Source of the DNA: Pontibacter diazotrophicus
Lineage (GTDB): Bacteria > Bacteroidota > Bacteroidia > Cytophagales > Hymenobacteraceae
Direction of reading: 5' to 3'
Assembly (NCBI RefSeq): GCF_003367245.1
Contig: NZ_QRGR01000008.1
Location: forward strand, 215,039 to 279,038
DNA length: 64,000 nt
Under the pieces are notes generated by a model that saw only the letters and a list, made by a program, of their open reading frames with translations, was not told the DNA's origin and did no database searches. Position 1 is the stretch's first letter; each line of letters opens with the position of its first letter. Below, piece after piece: positions 27,386-35,344 of this stretch. Position numbers and translations under genes: made by a program.

Positions 27386-28747
27386 ATGATAAATAAGATA
27401 AAATTCAAAGTTATTTGCATGGCAGTGGCTGGCTTATCGCTGACTGCCTGCGAAGATAAACTGGATATAGAGCCACGCGGCTCTATATCGCCGGAGGCTG
27501 TTACTCCGAGCGACACAGAGGTATTGCTGAATGGTGTGTATGACGGCTTCCAGGGTGGTGCCAGCTCTTACCAGTACCTGGCATTCCTGACAGACGATTT
27601 GTCTGCTGATAACCTAGCGTACAGGGCTACCTTCTTCCAGCATGGAGAGGTGGACGACAATGCTATTGCGGCCAATAACCTGCTTATCCAGTTTTACTGG
27701 CAAGGGCTGTACCAGGGCATTTACAGAGCAAATTTCTTTCTGCAAACGGTAGAGCCGCTGGATGAGTCTACTTTCAGCAGGCCAGAGCGTAAGCAGGAAG
27801 TAATAGCGGAAGCACGTTTCTTAAGAGCGTACGGCTATTATAACCTGGTGACACGATGGGGCGGAGTGCCAATCCTGAGAGAGCCGACAAGCGATAAAGT
27901 TGCCAGAAACTCCGAAGAGGAAGTATGGAACTTTATTATCGAGGATTTAACCTTCGCTGTAGAAAACGCAGGAGAGTTCAGAAGCGCGGCTTACGCCTCT
28001 AAGGCTGCCGCCAAAGCGCTGCTGGCAAGAGTATACCTGGCCACTAAGAACTACGCTGAGGCAGAAAGACTTGCAGAAGAACTCATAGCAGACAGCAATT
28101 TCCAGCTTTCCGATAACTATGACAATATCTTCACAAACAAGGGCAATGCTGAGCACATCTTCCAGCTGAACAGCACGCCAAACGATGGTACATCAATGAG
28201 CTACTTCCTGATTGCGAACGTTGTTCTCCCAAGCACAGGACAGCAGACAAATGGTGGCCGCTTTGAGTTGCCAATCGACAACTCGCTGGCCGCAGCATTC
28301 GAGGCCGGAGATGAGCGCAAGAACACAACGCTGCAGCCAATTACGTTTGGTGGGAGGGACTATAACATGGCTTATAAGTACCGCCAGAGTGCGGATGGTG
28401 CTGATGCTTGGCCTGTTGCGCGTATAGCAGAGATGTACCTGATTAGTGCAGAAGCCCGTGCCGAGCAGAATGACCTGGAAGGTGCACTGGAGAGACTGAA
28501 CCAGGTAAGAGAGATGCGCGGCTTAGAAGCTACTGATGCTGCATCACTGGCTGAGCTCAGGTTAAAAATTGAGCAGGAGCGAAGAGTGGAACTTGCTGTG
28601 GAAGGCCATAGATGGTACGACCTTATCAGAACAGGAAGAGCCATCGAAGTGCTTCCGAACGTAACAGACGAGAACCAGTTGAAATACCCGATTCCTCAGG
28701 CTGAGATAGTGGTAAACGATTTGTTAGAACCGAATCCGGGGTACTAG
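27386..28747 (+). CDS. RagB/SusD family nutrient-binding lipoprotein
   Basis: 453 residues with lipobox LSLTAC (anchored Cys about 22), helical repeats (EARFLRAYGYYNLVTRWGGVP, AKALLARVYLATKNYAEA) and the family end LLEPNPGY. IEQERRVELAVEGHRWYDLIRTGRA near the C-terminus matches the first SusD closely. It is the surface partner of the SusC encoded just upstream; the pair ends at a strong terminator. The WGGVPIL segment after the aromatic cluster is typical of SusD proteins. Confidence 0.95.
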   Translation: MINKIKFKVICMAVAGLSLTACEDKLDIEPRGSISPEAVTPSDTEVLLNGVYDGFQGGASSYQYLAFLTDDLSADNLAYRATFFQHGEVDDNAIAANNLLIQFYWQGLYQGIYRANFFLQTVEPLDESTFSRPERKQEVIAEARFLRAYGYYNLVTRWGGVPILREPTSDKVARNSEEEVWNFIIEDLTFAVENAGEFRSAAYASKAAAKALLARVYLATKNYAEAERLAEELIADSNFQLSDNYDNIFTNKGNAEHIFQLNSTPNDGTSMSYFLIANVVLPSTGQQTNGGRFELPIDNSLAAAFEAGDERKNTTLQPITFGGRDYNMAYKYRQSADGADAWPVARIAEMYLISAEARAEQNDLEGALERLNQVREMRGLEATDAASLAELRLKIEQERRVELAVEGHRWYDLIRTGRAIEVLPNVTDENQLKYPIPQAEIVVNDLLEPNPGY

Positions 28748-28765
28748 TACTTAGCAACCCTATTC

Positions 28766-28800
28766 AAAAAAGAGGCTCCTGTTTGGGAGTCTCTTTTTTT
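28766..28800 (+). terminator. Terminator of the second SusCD operon
   Basis: AAAAAAGAG-G-CTCC and GGGAG-T-CTCTTTTTTT form a stem with one mismatch and a long T-run. The convergent PAP2 gene ends 20 bases further. Confidence 0.85.
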
Positions 28801-28819
28801 TATGCTTTTCCAGACAAGG

Positions 28820-29623
28820 CTAAAAAGTATAAACAACGGCCACACCATCATGTTCAGGACTACTTACAGGCAGTAGTGCCACCCGCGAATCCCGCTTGTG
28901 CAGCTCTGGCACCAATATGCCGATGCCTGCCCCAATGGCATACCCTAAAATATTGTCGCTCAGAAAATGTTTGCCAGCCCTTAACCTCAGATACCCCACA
29001 GTGACGGGTACGGCTGCGGCGGCAGCCCATATATAAGGACGAGCCGGAGAGTCCGGGTTCAGGTCATGGAAAACCTTGGCGACGAAGAAAGTGGCTGTGG
29101 CGGTGGCAGCGGTGTGCCCGCCATAAAATGAGTTTTCGCCATACTTATGTAACCTGGCTTCCAGCGGAGCGTCAGTGGCATATACACTTGGCCGCTTCCG
29201 GTTTATCAGTCCGGCAGAGAGGCTGTATATACCTCCTGTAATAGACATGGCCTGGCCGTACAATAAAAATATCTGTGGTGCATCCTGCACTACCTTATCA
29301 TCCAGCAGCAGGAGGAGGGGAGTAGCAAAGGACCCATAAAAGAAGTAGTCGCTGGTGTGTTCGGCATTGGCGCTGTAGTTGCCTGCTGCAAAGCGGTCGA
29401 AGCGATTCACATCGTTTCTATCCAAGCCTACCAGATCTGCCTCTGTTAACCTTTCTTTATTTGTTATCAGGAGACTTCCAGCCACGGATGCACCAATGGC
29501 ACCTGCTGTTATAGCACCGTCCCGCAGCCAGTTCACGTGGTAAGGGGAGTTGCTGGTCTGGCTCCAGGCATAATTAGCCCCGAAACCGTATATAGCAAGC
29601 CATAACAGCAGGATTTTTTTCAT
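28820..29623 (-). CDS. PAP2 superfamily phosphatase-like membrane protein (copy 2)
   Basis: 267 residues with signal-like N-terminus (MKKILLLWLAIYGFGANYAWS). PAP2 motifs: RKRPS for motif 1 (RP kept, the leading Lys of K-x6-RP absent), FYGGHTAATA for motif 2 (Ser of PSGH replaced by Gly, His kept) and LRAGKHFLSD for motif 3 (R, H and D kept). Likely a periplasm-facing lipid phosphatase acting on lipid diphosphates or phosphatidate. It follows its paralogue by 7 bases, so the two are one transcript. The motif changes leave activity plausible but untested. Confidence 0.85.
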   Translation of the reverse strand: MKKILLLWLAIYGFGANYAWSQTSNSPYHVNWLRDGAITAGAIGASVAGSLLITNKERLTEADLVGLDRNDVNRFDRFAAGNYSANAEHTSDYFFYGSFATPLLLLLDDKVVQDAPQIFLLYGQAMSITGGIYSLSAGLINRKRPSVYATDAPLEARLHKYGENSFYGGHTAATATATFFVAKVFHDLNPDSPARPYIWAAAAAVPVTVGYLRLRAGKHFLSDNILGYAIGAGIGILVPELHKRDSRVALLPVSSPEHDGVAVVYTF

Positions 29624-29630
29624 TCGATTT

Positions 29631-30434
29631 TTAGAATGTGTAAGATAAGGCAGCGCCTCTGTAGTCTGGTGCAGCTACAGGAAACAGGCTGAGGTTTGTG
29701 TTGTTAGACTTCTTGTGCAGCTGAGGTACCAATATGCCGGCACCAGCGCCAACTACATACCCTATGATGACATCACTAAGAAAATGCTTGCCTGCCCGCA
29801 TTCTCATGTACCCTACTACAGCAGGCACAGTAGCTGCTGCTGCCCATACATAATGCCTTGCCGGCGAGTCCGGGTTGAAGTCATGAAAAACCTTTGCCGC
29901 AAAGAACGTGGCTCCTGCTGTGGCTGAATTATGGCCCCCGTAAAAGGCATTCTTGGTGTTGCTTCTCATTTTTTCTGATAAAGAAACATCCGGGCTGTAG
30001 GCGTTAGGGCGCACACGCTCTACATGACCATTCGCCATGGTAAAAAAGGCTCCTGTTACCGCCATTGTCTCCCAATACAGCACAAATACCTGCCCGGCGT
30101 TGCTCTTTACATCCTCATCCAGGAGTAGTGCCAGCGGTGCTACAAAGGAGCCATAAAAAGGGAAGTCGCTGAGATTGTCTGCTGATTCTGAGTCCCAGCC
30201 TGCTGAAAACCTGTCGAAGCGATTCACATCGTTTTTGTTCAGGTTCGCAACCTCTTCCTCTGTCAGACCATTCTTGTCCTGCATTCTGGTTAGGCCATAG
30301 TAGGTCAGCCCCATGCCTGCCACAATAATGGGTGCATCTACTTTAAAACTTGTTTTATAAGGGGAGTTGTCCTGACTATAAGCCTCTCCTGCCAGAAAGG
30401 TAAATAAGGTAAGTACTGCTAGTATACGTTTCAT
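29631..30434 (-). CDS. PAP2 superfamily phosphatase-like membrane protein (copy 1)
   Basis: 267 residues, the same length as its downstream neighbour and alike along its whole length (shared NKNDVNRFDRF/LDRNDVNRFDRF, FYGGHN/FYGGHT, RAGKHFLSD, KVFHDFNPDSPARHYVWAAAA). Signal peptide 1-20 (AGEAYSQ). Motif 1 reads VERVRPN without the leading Lys; motif 2 YGGH; motif 3 complete apart from the Ser. Evidently a tandem duplication. Probable role is dephosphorylation of lipid carriers or lipid A-type substrates in the envelope. Upstream, TTGTTGCAACAA at 30490-30501 is a 12-base palindrome that could be an operator. Confidence 0.85.
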   Translation of the reverse strand: MKRILAVLTLFTFLAGEAYSQDNSPYKTSFKVDAPIIVAGMGLTYYGLTRMQDKNGLTEEEVANLNKNDVNRFDRFSAGWDSESADNLSDFPFYGSFVAPLALLLDEDVKSNAGQVFVLYWETMAVTGAFFTMANGHVERVRPNAYSPDVSLSEKMRSNTKNAFYGGHNSATAGATFFAAKVFHDFNPDSPARHYVWAAAATVPAVVGYMRMRAGKHFLSDVIIGYVVGAGAGILVPQLHKKSNNTNLSLFPVAAPDYRGAALSYTF

Positions 30435-30646
30435 ATATATAATACGGGTGATTTGTTATGCTCTTCAAACGGGGCATATTTTCAAAAGGTTGTTGCAACA
30501 AAGGCAGCAGCAGCAACTTTTAAGGGCAGCGTGTGCATAATTTGATGGAGTATTGGATTATTTTAAGTATATGCTGAGGCAGCATTATCTTTCCTGATAG
30601 TGTTCTTCTCTTTTACCTATATATTTTAACTGTTGCAGAAATGTTT

Positions 30647-30654
30647 TAGCTTTG
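30647..30654 (+). promoter_or_regulatory. -7 promoter element of metK
   Basis: TAGCTTTG fits TAnnTTTG, 56 bases before ATG 30710. The short leader leaves no room for a SAM riboswitch. Confidence 0.5.
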
Positions 30655-30709
30655 TAGCCGCTGCCGGATAGGCTAGCTGGTTTATACTTTGTACCTAAAC
30701 CCACATAAA

Positions 30710-32014
30710 ATGCCTTATTTATTTACTTCTGAGTCCGTGTCAGAAGGCCACCCGGATAAAGTGGCTGACCAGATCTCAGATGCATTATTGGATGAATTCC
30801 TGAAGCAGGACCCCCAGTCGAAGGTGGCCTGCGAAACACTGGTAACTACTGGTTTGGTAGTGCTGAGCGGAGAGGTGAAAACCGAAGCCTATGTAGATGT
30901 GCAGAAAGTGGCACGTGAGGTGATTAAACGCATCGGCTACACCAAATCTGAATATAAATTTGATGCGGAAGCCTGCGGTGTGATTTCAGCCATCCATGAG
31001 CAATCCGCTGACATCAACCAGGGGGTAGAGCGTTCAAACCCGGAAGATCAGGGGGCAGGAGACCAGGGTATGATGTTCGGCTACGCTACAAACGAGACAG
31101 ACAACTATATGCCGCTGGCGCTTAGTGTTTCGCACCTGTTGTTGCAGGAGCTTGCCGCTATTCGCAAAGAAGGTAAGGAAATGACGTACCTGCGCCCGGA
31201 TGCTAAATCGCAGGTGACGATTCGCTACAGCGACAACCACGTGCCGGAGAAAATCGACACCATTGTTATCTCTACACAGCACGATGAGTTTGTAGAAGCT
31301 TCTAACGAAAGTAACGAAGCCAGGAACGAGGCGGAGGCGCAAATGGTGCAGCGGATCAAAGAAGATGTGGACAGCATCCTGATACCACGCGTGCTGAAGC
31401 AACTGCCGGAGCGTATCCAGGAACTGTTCAACAGCAACATCACCTACCACATTAACCCGACTGGTAAGTTCGTAATCGGTGGCCCACACGGTGACACTGG
31501 TCTGACTGGCCGTAAAATCATTGTGGATACCTATGGTGGCAAAGGAGCACACGGTGGCGGCGCCTTCTCCGGCAAAGACTCATCTAAAGTAGACCGCTCT
31601 GCGGCCTATGCGGCCCGTCATATCGCCAAGAACCTGGTGGCAGCCGGTGTGGCTGATCAGGCGTTGGTGCAGGTAGCCTATGCCATTGGCGTGGCAAATC
31701 CGGTTGGTTTGTACGTAACTACCTATGGCTCTACCAACGTGAAAGATTCGAACGGCAACACCATGAGCGATGGCGAAATTGCCGAGAAAGTAAACAAGCT
31801 GTTCGACATGCGTCCTTACGCTATTGTGCAGCGCTTCGGGCTGCAGAACCCTATCTTCTCTGAAACAGCGGCTTATGGCCACATGGGTAGAACACCTTAT
31901 ATGAAGCAGGTGGAAGTAGGTAGAAACGGCCAGAAAGAAACAAAGGAGTTCGAGACTTTTACCTGGGAGAAGCTGGATCACGTGGAGAAAATTAAAGCGG
32001 AGTTTGGCCTGTAG
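30710..32014 (+). CDS. metK: S-adenosylmethionine synthetase
   Basis: 434 residues from ATG 30710 ([17 protein letters not shown]), the usual MetK start; the frame extends 7 codons further but without support. ATP/methionine site GHPDK at 13-17, the MFGYA hexapeptide region ([13 protein letters not shown]), [14 protein letters not shown] and the [10 protein letters not shown]-loop-like motif are all intact. It makes S-adenosylmethionine from ATP and methionine, the donor for methylation and for radical SAM enzymes such as the one at 55182. It has slightly more residues than the E. coli enzyme, as usual in this phylum because of an insertion near 180. It is monocistronic. Confidence 0.98.
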   Translation: MPYLFTSESVSEGHPDKVADQISDALLDEFLKQDPQSKVACETLVTTGLVVLSGEVKTEAYVDVQKVAREVIKRIGYTKSEYKFDAEACGVISAIHEQSADINQGVERSNPEDQGAGDQGMMFGYATNETDNYMPLALSVSHLLLQELAAIRKEGKEMTYLRPDAKSQVTIRYSDNHVPEKIDTIVISTQHDEFVEASNESNEARNEAEAQMVQRIKEDVDSILIPRVLKQLPERIQELFNSNITYHINPTGKFVIGGPHGDTGLTGRKIIVDTYGGKGAHGGGAFSGKDSSKVDRSAAYAARHIAKNLVAAGVADQALVQVAYAIGVANPVGLYVTTYGSTNVKDSNGNTMSDGEIAEKVNKLFDMRPYAIVQRFGLQNPIFSETAAYGHMGRTPYMKQVEVGRNGQKETKEFETFTWEKLDHVEKIKAEFGL

Positions 32015-32033
32015 TCTCTTAGACGAAAGACAC

Positions 32034-32095
32034 GAAAGTATATAAAACAGAACGGCCTGCTATGCATAGCAGGCCGTTCTGTTTTATATACTTTC
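32034..32095. terminator. 62-bp perfect palindrome, bidirectional terminator
   Basis: Arms 32034-32064 and 32065-32095 are exact reverse complements with no spacer (centre CTATG|CATAG; outer ends GAAAGTATATAAAACAG and its complement). A-rich outside on the left and T-rich on the right, it can terminate metK on the plus strand and the rpsU-xerC-hpf transcript on the minus strand. Confidence 0.9.
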
Positions 32096-32145
32096 CTAAT
32101 TCAGAATTTATAATTCTTAATTCATAATTAGAAAGCAAAGCTTCC

Positions 32146-32448
32146 TTAATGTGTTGCTTGCTTCTCTTTGTGTCGCTTCAGTTGGCGGCGCATCGCATCA
32201 ACAGCGGCATCAGCAGCTGCCTCAAAGGAGTCCGCATTTTCCTGTGAAAAGAGCGTTGAGCCCGGTACAAACAAACGAATCTCCACCTCTTTATTATCTG
32301 TGCCACCCTGGCTGCCATTGTCCTTCATAAACACCTCCCCGTCTATTATCCTGTCGTAGAACGTTTCCAACTTATTCACCCGCTGCTGAATAAAGGCATT
32401 CAGCTGCTCGCTGGCATCGAAGTTGACGGAATACATTTGTAGCTTCAT
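32146..32448 (-). CDS. hpf: Ribosome hibernation-promoting factor (HPF/RaiA family)
   Basis: 100 residues of the short S30AE form: MKLQMYSVNFDASEQLNAFIQQRVNKLETF, the VEIRLFVPG strand, then a helix with AADAAVDAMRRQLKRHKEK, the basic surface that enters the 30S mRNA channel. It lacks the C-terminal dimerisation domain of long HPF. It inactivates ribosomes in stationary phase. It lies 24 bases downstream of xerC in the rpsU-xerC-hpf unit, so ribosomal protein supply and ribosome storage share a transcript. Confidence 0.9.
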   Translation of the reverse strand: MKLQMYSVNFDASEQLNAFIQQRVNKLETFYDRIIDGEVFMKDNGSQGGTDNKEVEIRLFVPGSTLFSQENADSFEAAADAAVDAMRRQLKRHKEKQATH

Positions 32449-32472
32449 AGTCTTGAATTTTAATAGTTAAAC

Positions 32473-33351
32473 TTACGCTTTTGGATGGGCTTTCTCGAAA
32501 ACCGATTTAAGCTTCTCAATTGAATTATGGGTATATACCTGCGTTGCCGCAAGGCTTGCATGCCCCAATAGATCCTTTATTGCGTTCAGATCTGCCCCCT
32601 TGTTCAGCAGGTGCGTCGCAAAAGAATGGCGCAACACATGTGGGCTGTTATGTTCGGAGGTTGTGATCAAGCTAATGTATTTTTTTACAACGCGATAAAC
32701 GAATTTGGGATAAAGGGGACGTGCCTTATTAGTAACGAGCAATTTTACGGAATTGTTATCAGCAAAATATTGCTTCTTCTGGGCTTCATAAGCGGCGATA
32801 CTGTTTAGAAGAGAGTCGTTGAGGGGCACGATGCGCTCTTTGTTTCCCTTGCCCAATACGCGCACTACCTTTGCTCTATGGTCAATATCAGTATGATCCA
32901 CGCCAAGAAGTTCTGCCAGGCGTATACCGGTGCCATACAGAAACTCCAGGATCAGGCGATCGCGCTGGCCTTCAAAGTTATCTTCGAAAGTAAAGTTGTC
33001 GAGCAGCGTATTAAAGGGCTCCTCAAGCACAAAGGCGGGTAATTTTTTAGACGCTTTAGGGGCTTTTATGCGCAGCATCGGGTTTACGGCAATGCGCTGT
33101 TGTGCGAGCAAAAAACGGTAATAAGATCGCAGGCAGGCAATCTTCCGGTTAATAGAGCGGGGTTGTATGTTGTGTTGCACCAGGGTCAGTAGCCAGGACC
33201 GGATAATGGTGTGGTCGGCCTCGGCAGCATCCGTGATGTCGTACACTTGCTGGAGGTACTGGGCAAACTGACCTAAATCAGTGTGGTAGGAGGTAAGGGT
33301 GTGCGGGCTGTACCGCTTTTCGTACTGGAGGTACTTAAAAAATAATTCCAT
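32473..33351 (-). CDS. xerC: Tyrosine recombinase XerC-like
   Basis: 292 residues. N-terminal SAM-like core-binding domain (YSPHTLTSY, IACLRSYYRFL) and catalytic domain with Arg144 (GTGIRLAELLG), Lys168 (GKGNKER), His238 and Arg241 (HVLRHSFATHLL), His264 (LGHASLAATQVYTH) and nucleophile Tyr273. It should resolve chromosome dimers with a XerD partner located elsewhere. The start ATG at 33351 is inside a long hairpin (33346-33398), and codons 2-6 encode the U-tract that follows it. The position between rpsU and hpf is a common order in this phylum. Confidence 0.92.
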   Translation of the reverse strand: MELFFKYLQYEKRYSPHTLTSYHTDLGQFAQYLQQVYDITDAAEADHTIIRSWLLTLVQHNIQPRSINRKIACLRSYYRFLLAQQRIAVNPMLRIKAPKASKKLPAFVLEEPFNTLLDNFTFEDNFEGQRDRLILEFLYGTGIRLAELLGVDHTDIDHRAKVVRVLGKGNKERIVPLNDSLLNSIAAYEAQKKQYFADNNSVKLLVTNKARPLYPKFVYRVVKKYISLITTSEHNSPHVLRHSFATHLLNKGADLNAIKDLLGHASLAATQVYTHNSIEKLKSVFEKAHPKA

Positions 33352-33398
33352 AACTTAGTATACCTGATGTTCTGAATCAGGTATACTAAGTTATGGAA
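33339..33398 (-). terminator. Terminator/attenuator hairpin overlapping the xerC start
   Basis: Perfect 23-bp arms (33346-33368 and 33376-33398) around a 7-base loop. In the transcript the 3' arm carries the xerC AUG and the arm is followed by an U-rich run (AUUAUUUUUUAAG) that is xerC coding sequence. It fits an intrinsic terminator downstream of rpsU that also occludes xerC translation; some read-through would be needed for xerC and hpf. Confidence 0.7.
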
Positions 33399-33422
33399 AA
33401 ATAAAGTATCTTGTTAGAAAGA

Positions 33423-33617
33423 CTAGTAGTTATCGTTAGCGAAAAGCTGCTGCTTGTATACCGCTCTTTCTTTCTGCTTTCTTCTTGCTACAGATGGTTT
33501 CTCAAAGTAAGCTCTAGAACGCAGCTCCTTCAGAACGCCAGTTCTTTCAAATTTCTTTTTGAATCTCTTCAATGCACGGTCTACAGACTCGTTATCTTTT
33601 ACGTTAATAATAATCAT
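33423..33617 (-). CDS. rpsU: 30S ribosomal protein bS21
   Basis: 64 residues, the normal length. It is basic throughout with the family pattern: MIIINVKDNESVDRALKRFKKKFERTG, then LRSRAYFEKPSVARRKQKERA. bS21 sits near the anti-Shine-Dalgarno region on the 30S platform, where in Bacteroidota it helps hide the 16S 3' end. It heads the rpsU-xerC-hpf transcript and has a clear promoter upstream. Only a weak purine stretch precedes its ATG. Confidence 0.97.
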   Translation of the reverse strand: MIIINVKDNESVDRALKRFKKKFERTGVLKELRSRAYFEKPSVARRKQKERAVYKQQLFANDNY

Positions 33618-33648
33618 ATTTCTCTCTTTTCTCTTTGAATTAGGGTTG

Positions 33649-33680
33649 CAAATTTAACTAAGCTTGCACCTAAAAATCAA
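33649..33680 (-). promoter_or_regulatory. Promoter of rpsU
   Basis: On the minus strand TTG (33678-33680), 21-base spacer, TAAATTTG (33649-33656), an exact -7 match. Transcription would start about 25 bases before the rpsU ATG. Confidence 0.6.
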
Positions 33681-33768
33681 CAGATTGGCTAAATATATTT
33701 ACCGCCAACCAATCTTTTTATTTTGAAAGCTCGGAAAACGGCTAAATAAACGCCTCACTGCAGGTTTA

Positions 33769-34908
33769 TTATTTAAGTACTGCTCTTGATATAACAAGTT
33801 TTTGTATCTCACTTGTTCCCTCGCCGATGGTGCAAAGCTTTGCATCACGATAATATTTCTCGGCAGGGTAGTCTTTTGTGAAGCCATAGCCGCCGAAAAT
33901 CTGAACAGCTTCGTTGGCCACACGCACCGAGACCTCGGAGGCATACAACTTGGCCATGGCAGATTCTTTGTTCACGTTCAGGCCACGATTCTTCATATCT
34001 GCTGCCTGATAGGTCAGCAGGGAAGCTGCCTCAATTTCAGTGGCCATATCGGCCAGTTTAAAGGCAATGCCCTGGAAGCTGGAGATCGGCTTGTTGAACT
34101 GGTTCCGCTCCTGCGAGTATGCCAGCGCAGCATCAAAGGCACCCTGTGCTATTCCTAACGAAAGGGCGGCAATAGAGATACGGCCGCCGTCCAGCACTTT
34201 CATAGCCTGTATAAAGCCTTCGCCAACATTGCCCAGCATCTGGTCTTTGTGCACGCGGCAGTCCTGGAAAATAAGTTCTGTTGTTTCAGAGGCACGCATG
34301 CCAAGTTTGTTTTCCTTGCGACCGGCGCTAAAGCCAGGGGTGCCTTTTTCAATGACGAAGGTGGTCATACCATGCGAGTCACCAACTTCTCCTGTGCGTA
34401 CAATCACCACCGCCACATTCCCTGACTTGCCGTGTGTAATAAAGTTCTTGGCACCATTAATTACCCAATGGTCACCGTCCTGTACGGCTACCGTACGCAT
34501 GTTGCCTGCATCAGAGCCTGTATTTGGCTCCGTTAAGCCCCATGCCCCTATCCACTCCGCGGAAGCCAGCTTCGGGAGGTACTGCTGCTTCTGCGCCTCG
34601 TTGCCGAACTGTAGAATATGGCCGGTGCACAGGGAGTTATGCGCTGCCATGGAAAGACCGATGGAGCCATCTATCCTGGACAACTCTGCGATGGCTGTTA
34701 CATATTCTGTGTAGCCAAATCCTGACCCGCCGTATTCAGCCGGCACCAGTACGCCCATCAAGCCTAACTCTCCTAATTTTTTGAAGACCTCCACCGGGAA
34801 CTCCTGGCTTTCGTCCCACTCCATCATCTTCGGTTTAATATGCTTTGCACCAAAATCACGGACCATTTCCGCAATCATACGCTGGTTTTCAGTTGTCTTT
34901 AGTTCCAT
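33769..34908 (-). CDS. Acyl-CoA dehydrogenase
   Basis: 379 residues, normal length. Domains in order: N-terminal helices, FAD/substrate segment WGLTEPNTGSDAG at 123-136, beta domain, and C-terminal helices with IFGGYGFTKDYPAEKYYRD and catalytic Glu363 in IGEGTSEIQ, the position used by short- and medium-chain enzymes. It oxidises acyl-CoA to the 2-enoyl form with electrons passed to ETF. Chain length preference cannot be read from the sequence. It is monocistronic with a -7 box (TAGCTTTG) at 34972-34979. Confidence 0.95.
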   Translation of the reverse strand: MELKTTENQRMIAEMVRDFGAKHIKPKMMEWDESQEFPVEVFKKLGELGLMGVLVPAEYGGSGFGYTEYVTAIAELSRIDGSIGLSMAAHNSLCTGHILQFGNEAQKQQYLPKLASAEWIGAWGLTEPNTGSDAGNMRTVAVQDGDHWVINGAKNFITHGKSGNVAVVIVRTGEVGDSHGMTTFVIEKGTPGFSAGRKENKLGMRASETTELIFQDCRVHKDQMLGNVGEGFIQAMKVLDGGRISIAALSLGIAQGAFDAALAYSQERNQFNKPISSFQGIAFKLADMATEIEAASLLTYQAADMKNRGLNVNKESAMAKLYASEVSVRVANEAVQIFGGYGFTKDYPAEKYYRDAKLCTIGEGTSEIQKLVISRAVLK

Positions 34909-35344
34909 TTATAGTTTAGAGTTGCAGGTAAATCAGTAGCCGTATAACGGGTAATCAATAGCCGTAGTTTACAAAGCTATATAAAAGTAACGCTATTTGA
35001 GCTTAAATTTTCTGTTTTCGTAAAATGAATTTGTTTTAACCTTACTTGTTTTAATAATTGCTGGTAAAAAGGGTCTTGTATTATGAATTTGATAATAAAA
35101 GCCTCGCCGATACATGGAAAAGGAAGTAAGCGTGATATGGAGGTGTTATGCGGTTTGATTGAGCATCATTTATTCATGAGACAGCTTATGCTGGTTATAT
35201 GGTAATTATTATATATGTTTAATGGTATGCTTTTGTGCAGGACAGGGCGTTCCAGAGTTTATTTTGAAGGCGCCCTTAATTTCTGTTATTTTGAAGTATA
35301 ATATTATACGGGAGCCCACAGCTGAAAGAGTCAGTATTTAGGAG
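34909..35344. other. Divergent control region (acyl-CoA dehydrogenase / CpsB-like gene)
   Basis: 436 bases without a supportable gene. The minus-strand -7 box for the dehydrogenase is at 34972-34979 (TAGCTTTG). The right part is AT-rich; about 35290-35310 has a short TATAATATTATA palindrome shortly before the plus-strand gene. Confidence 0.45.

Noticed and set aside
30655..30709. SAM riboswitch ahead of metK
   Set aside because: The leader is only about 50 bases after the -7 box and shows no matching core.
34040..34714. 224-codon frame opposite the acyl-CoA dehydrogenase gene
   Set aside because: Shadow of the real gene; Ser/Pro/Arg-rich with no recognisable domain.
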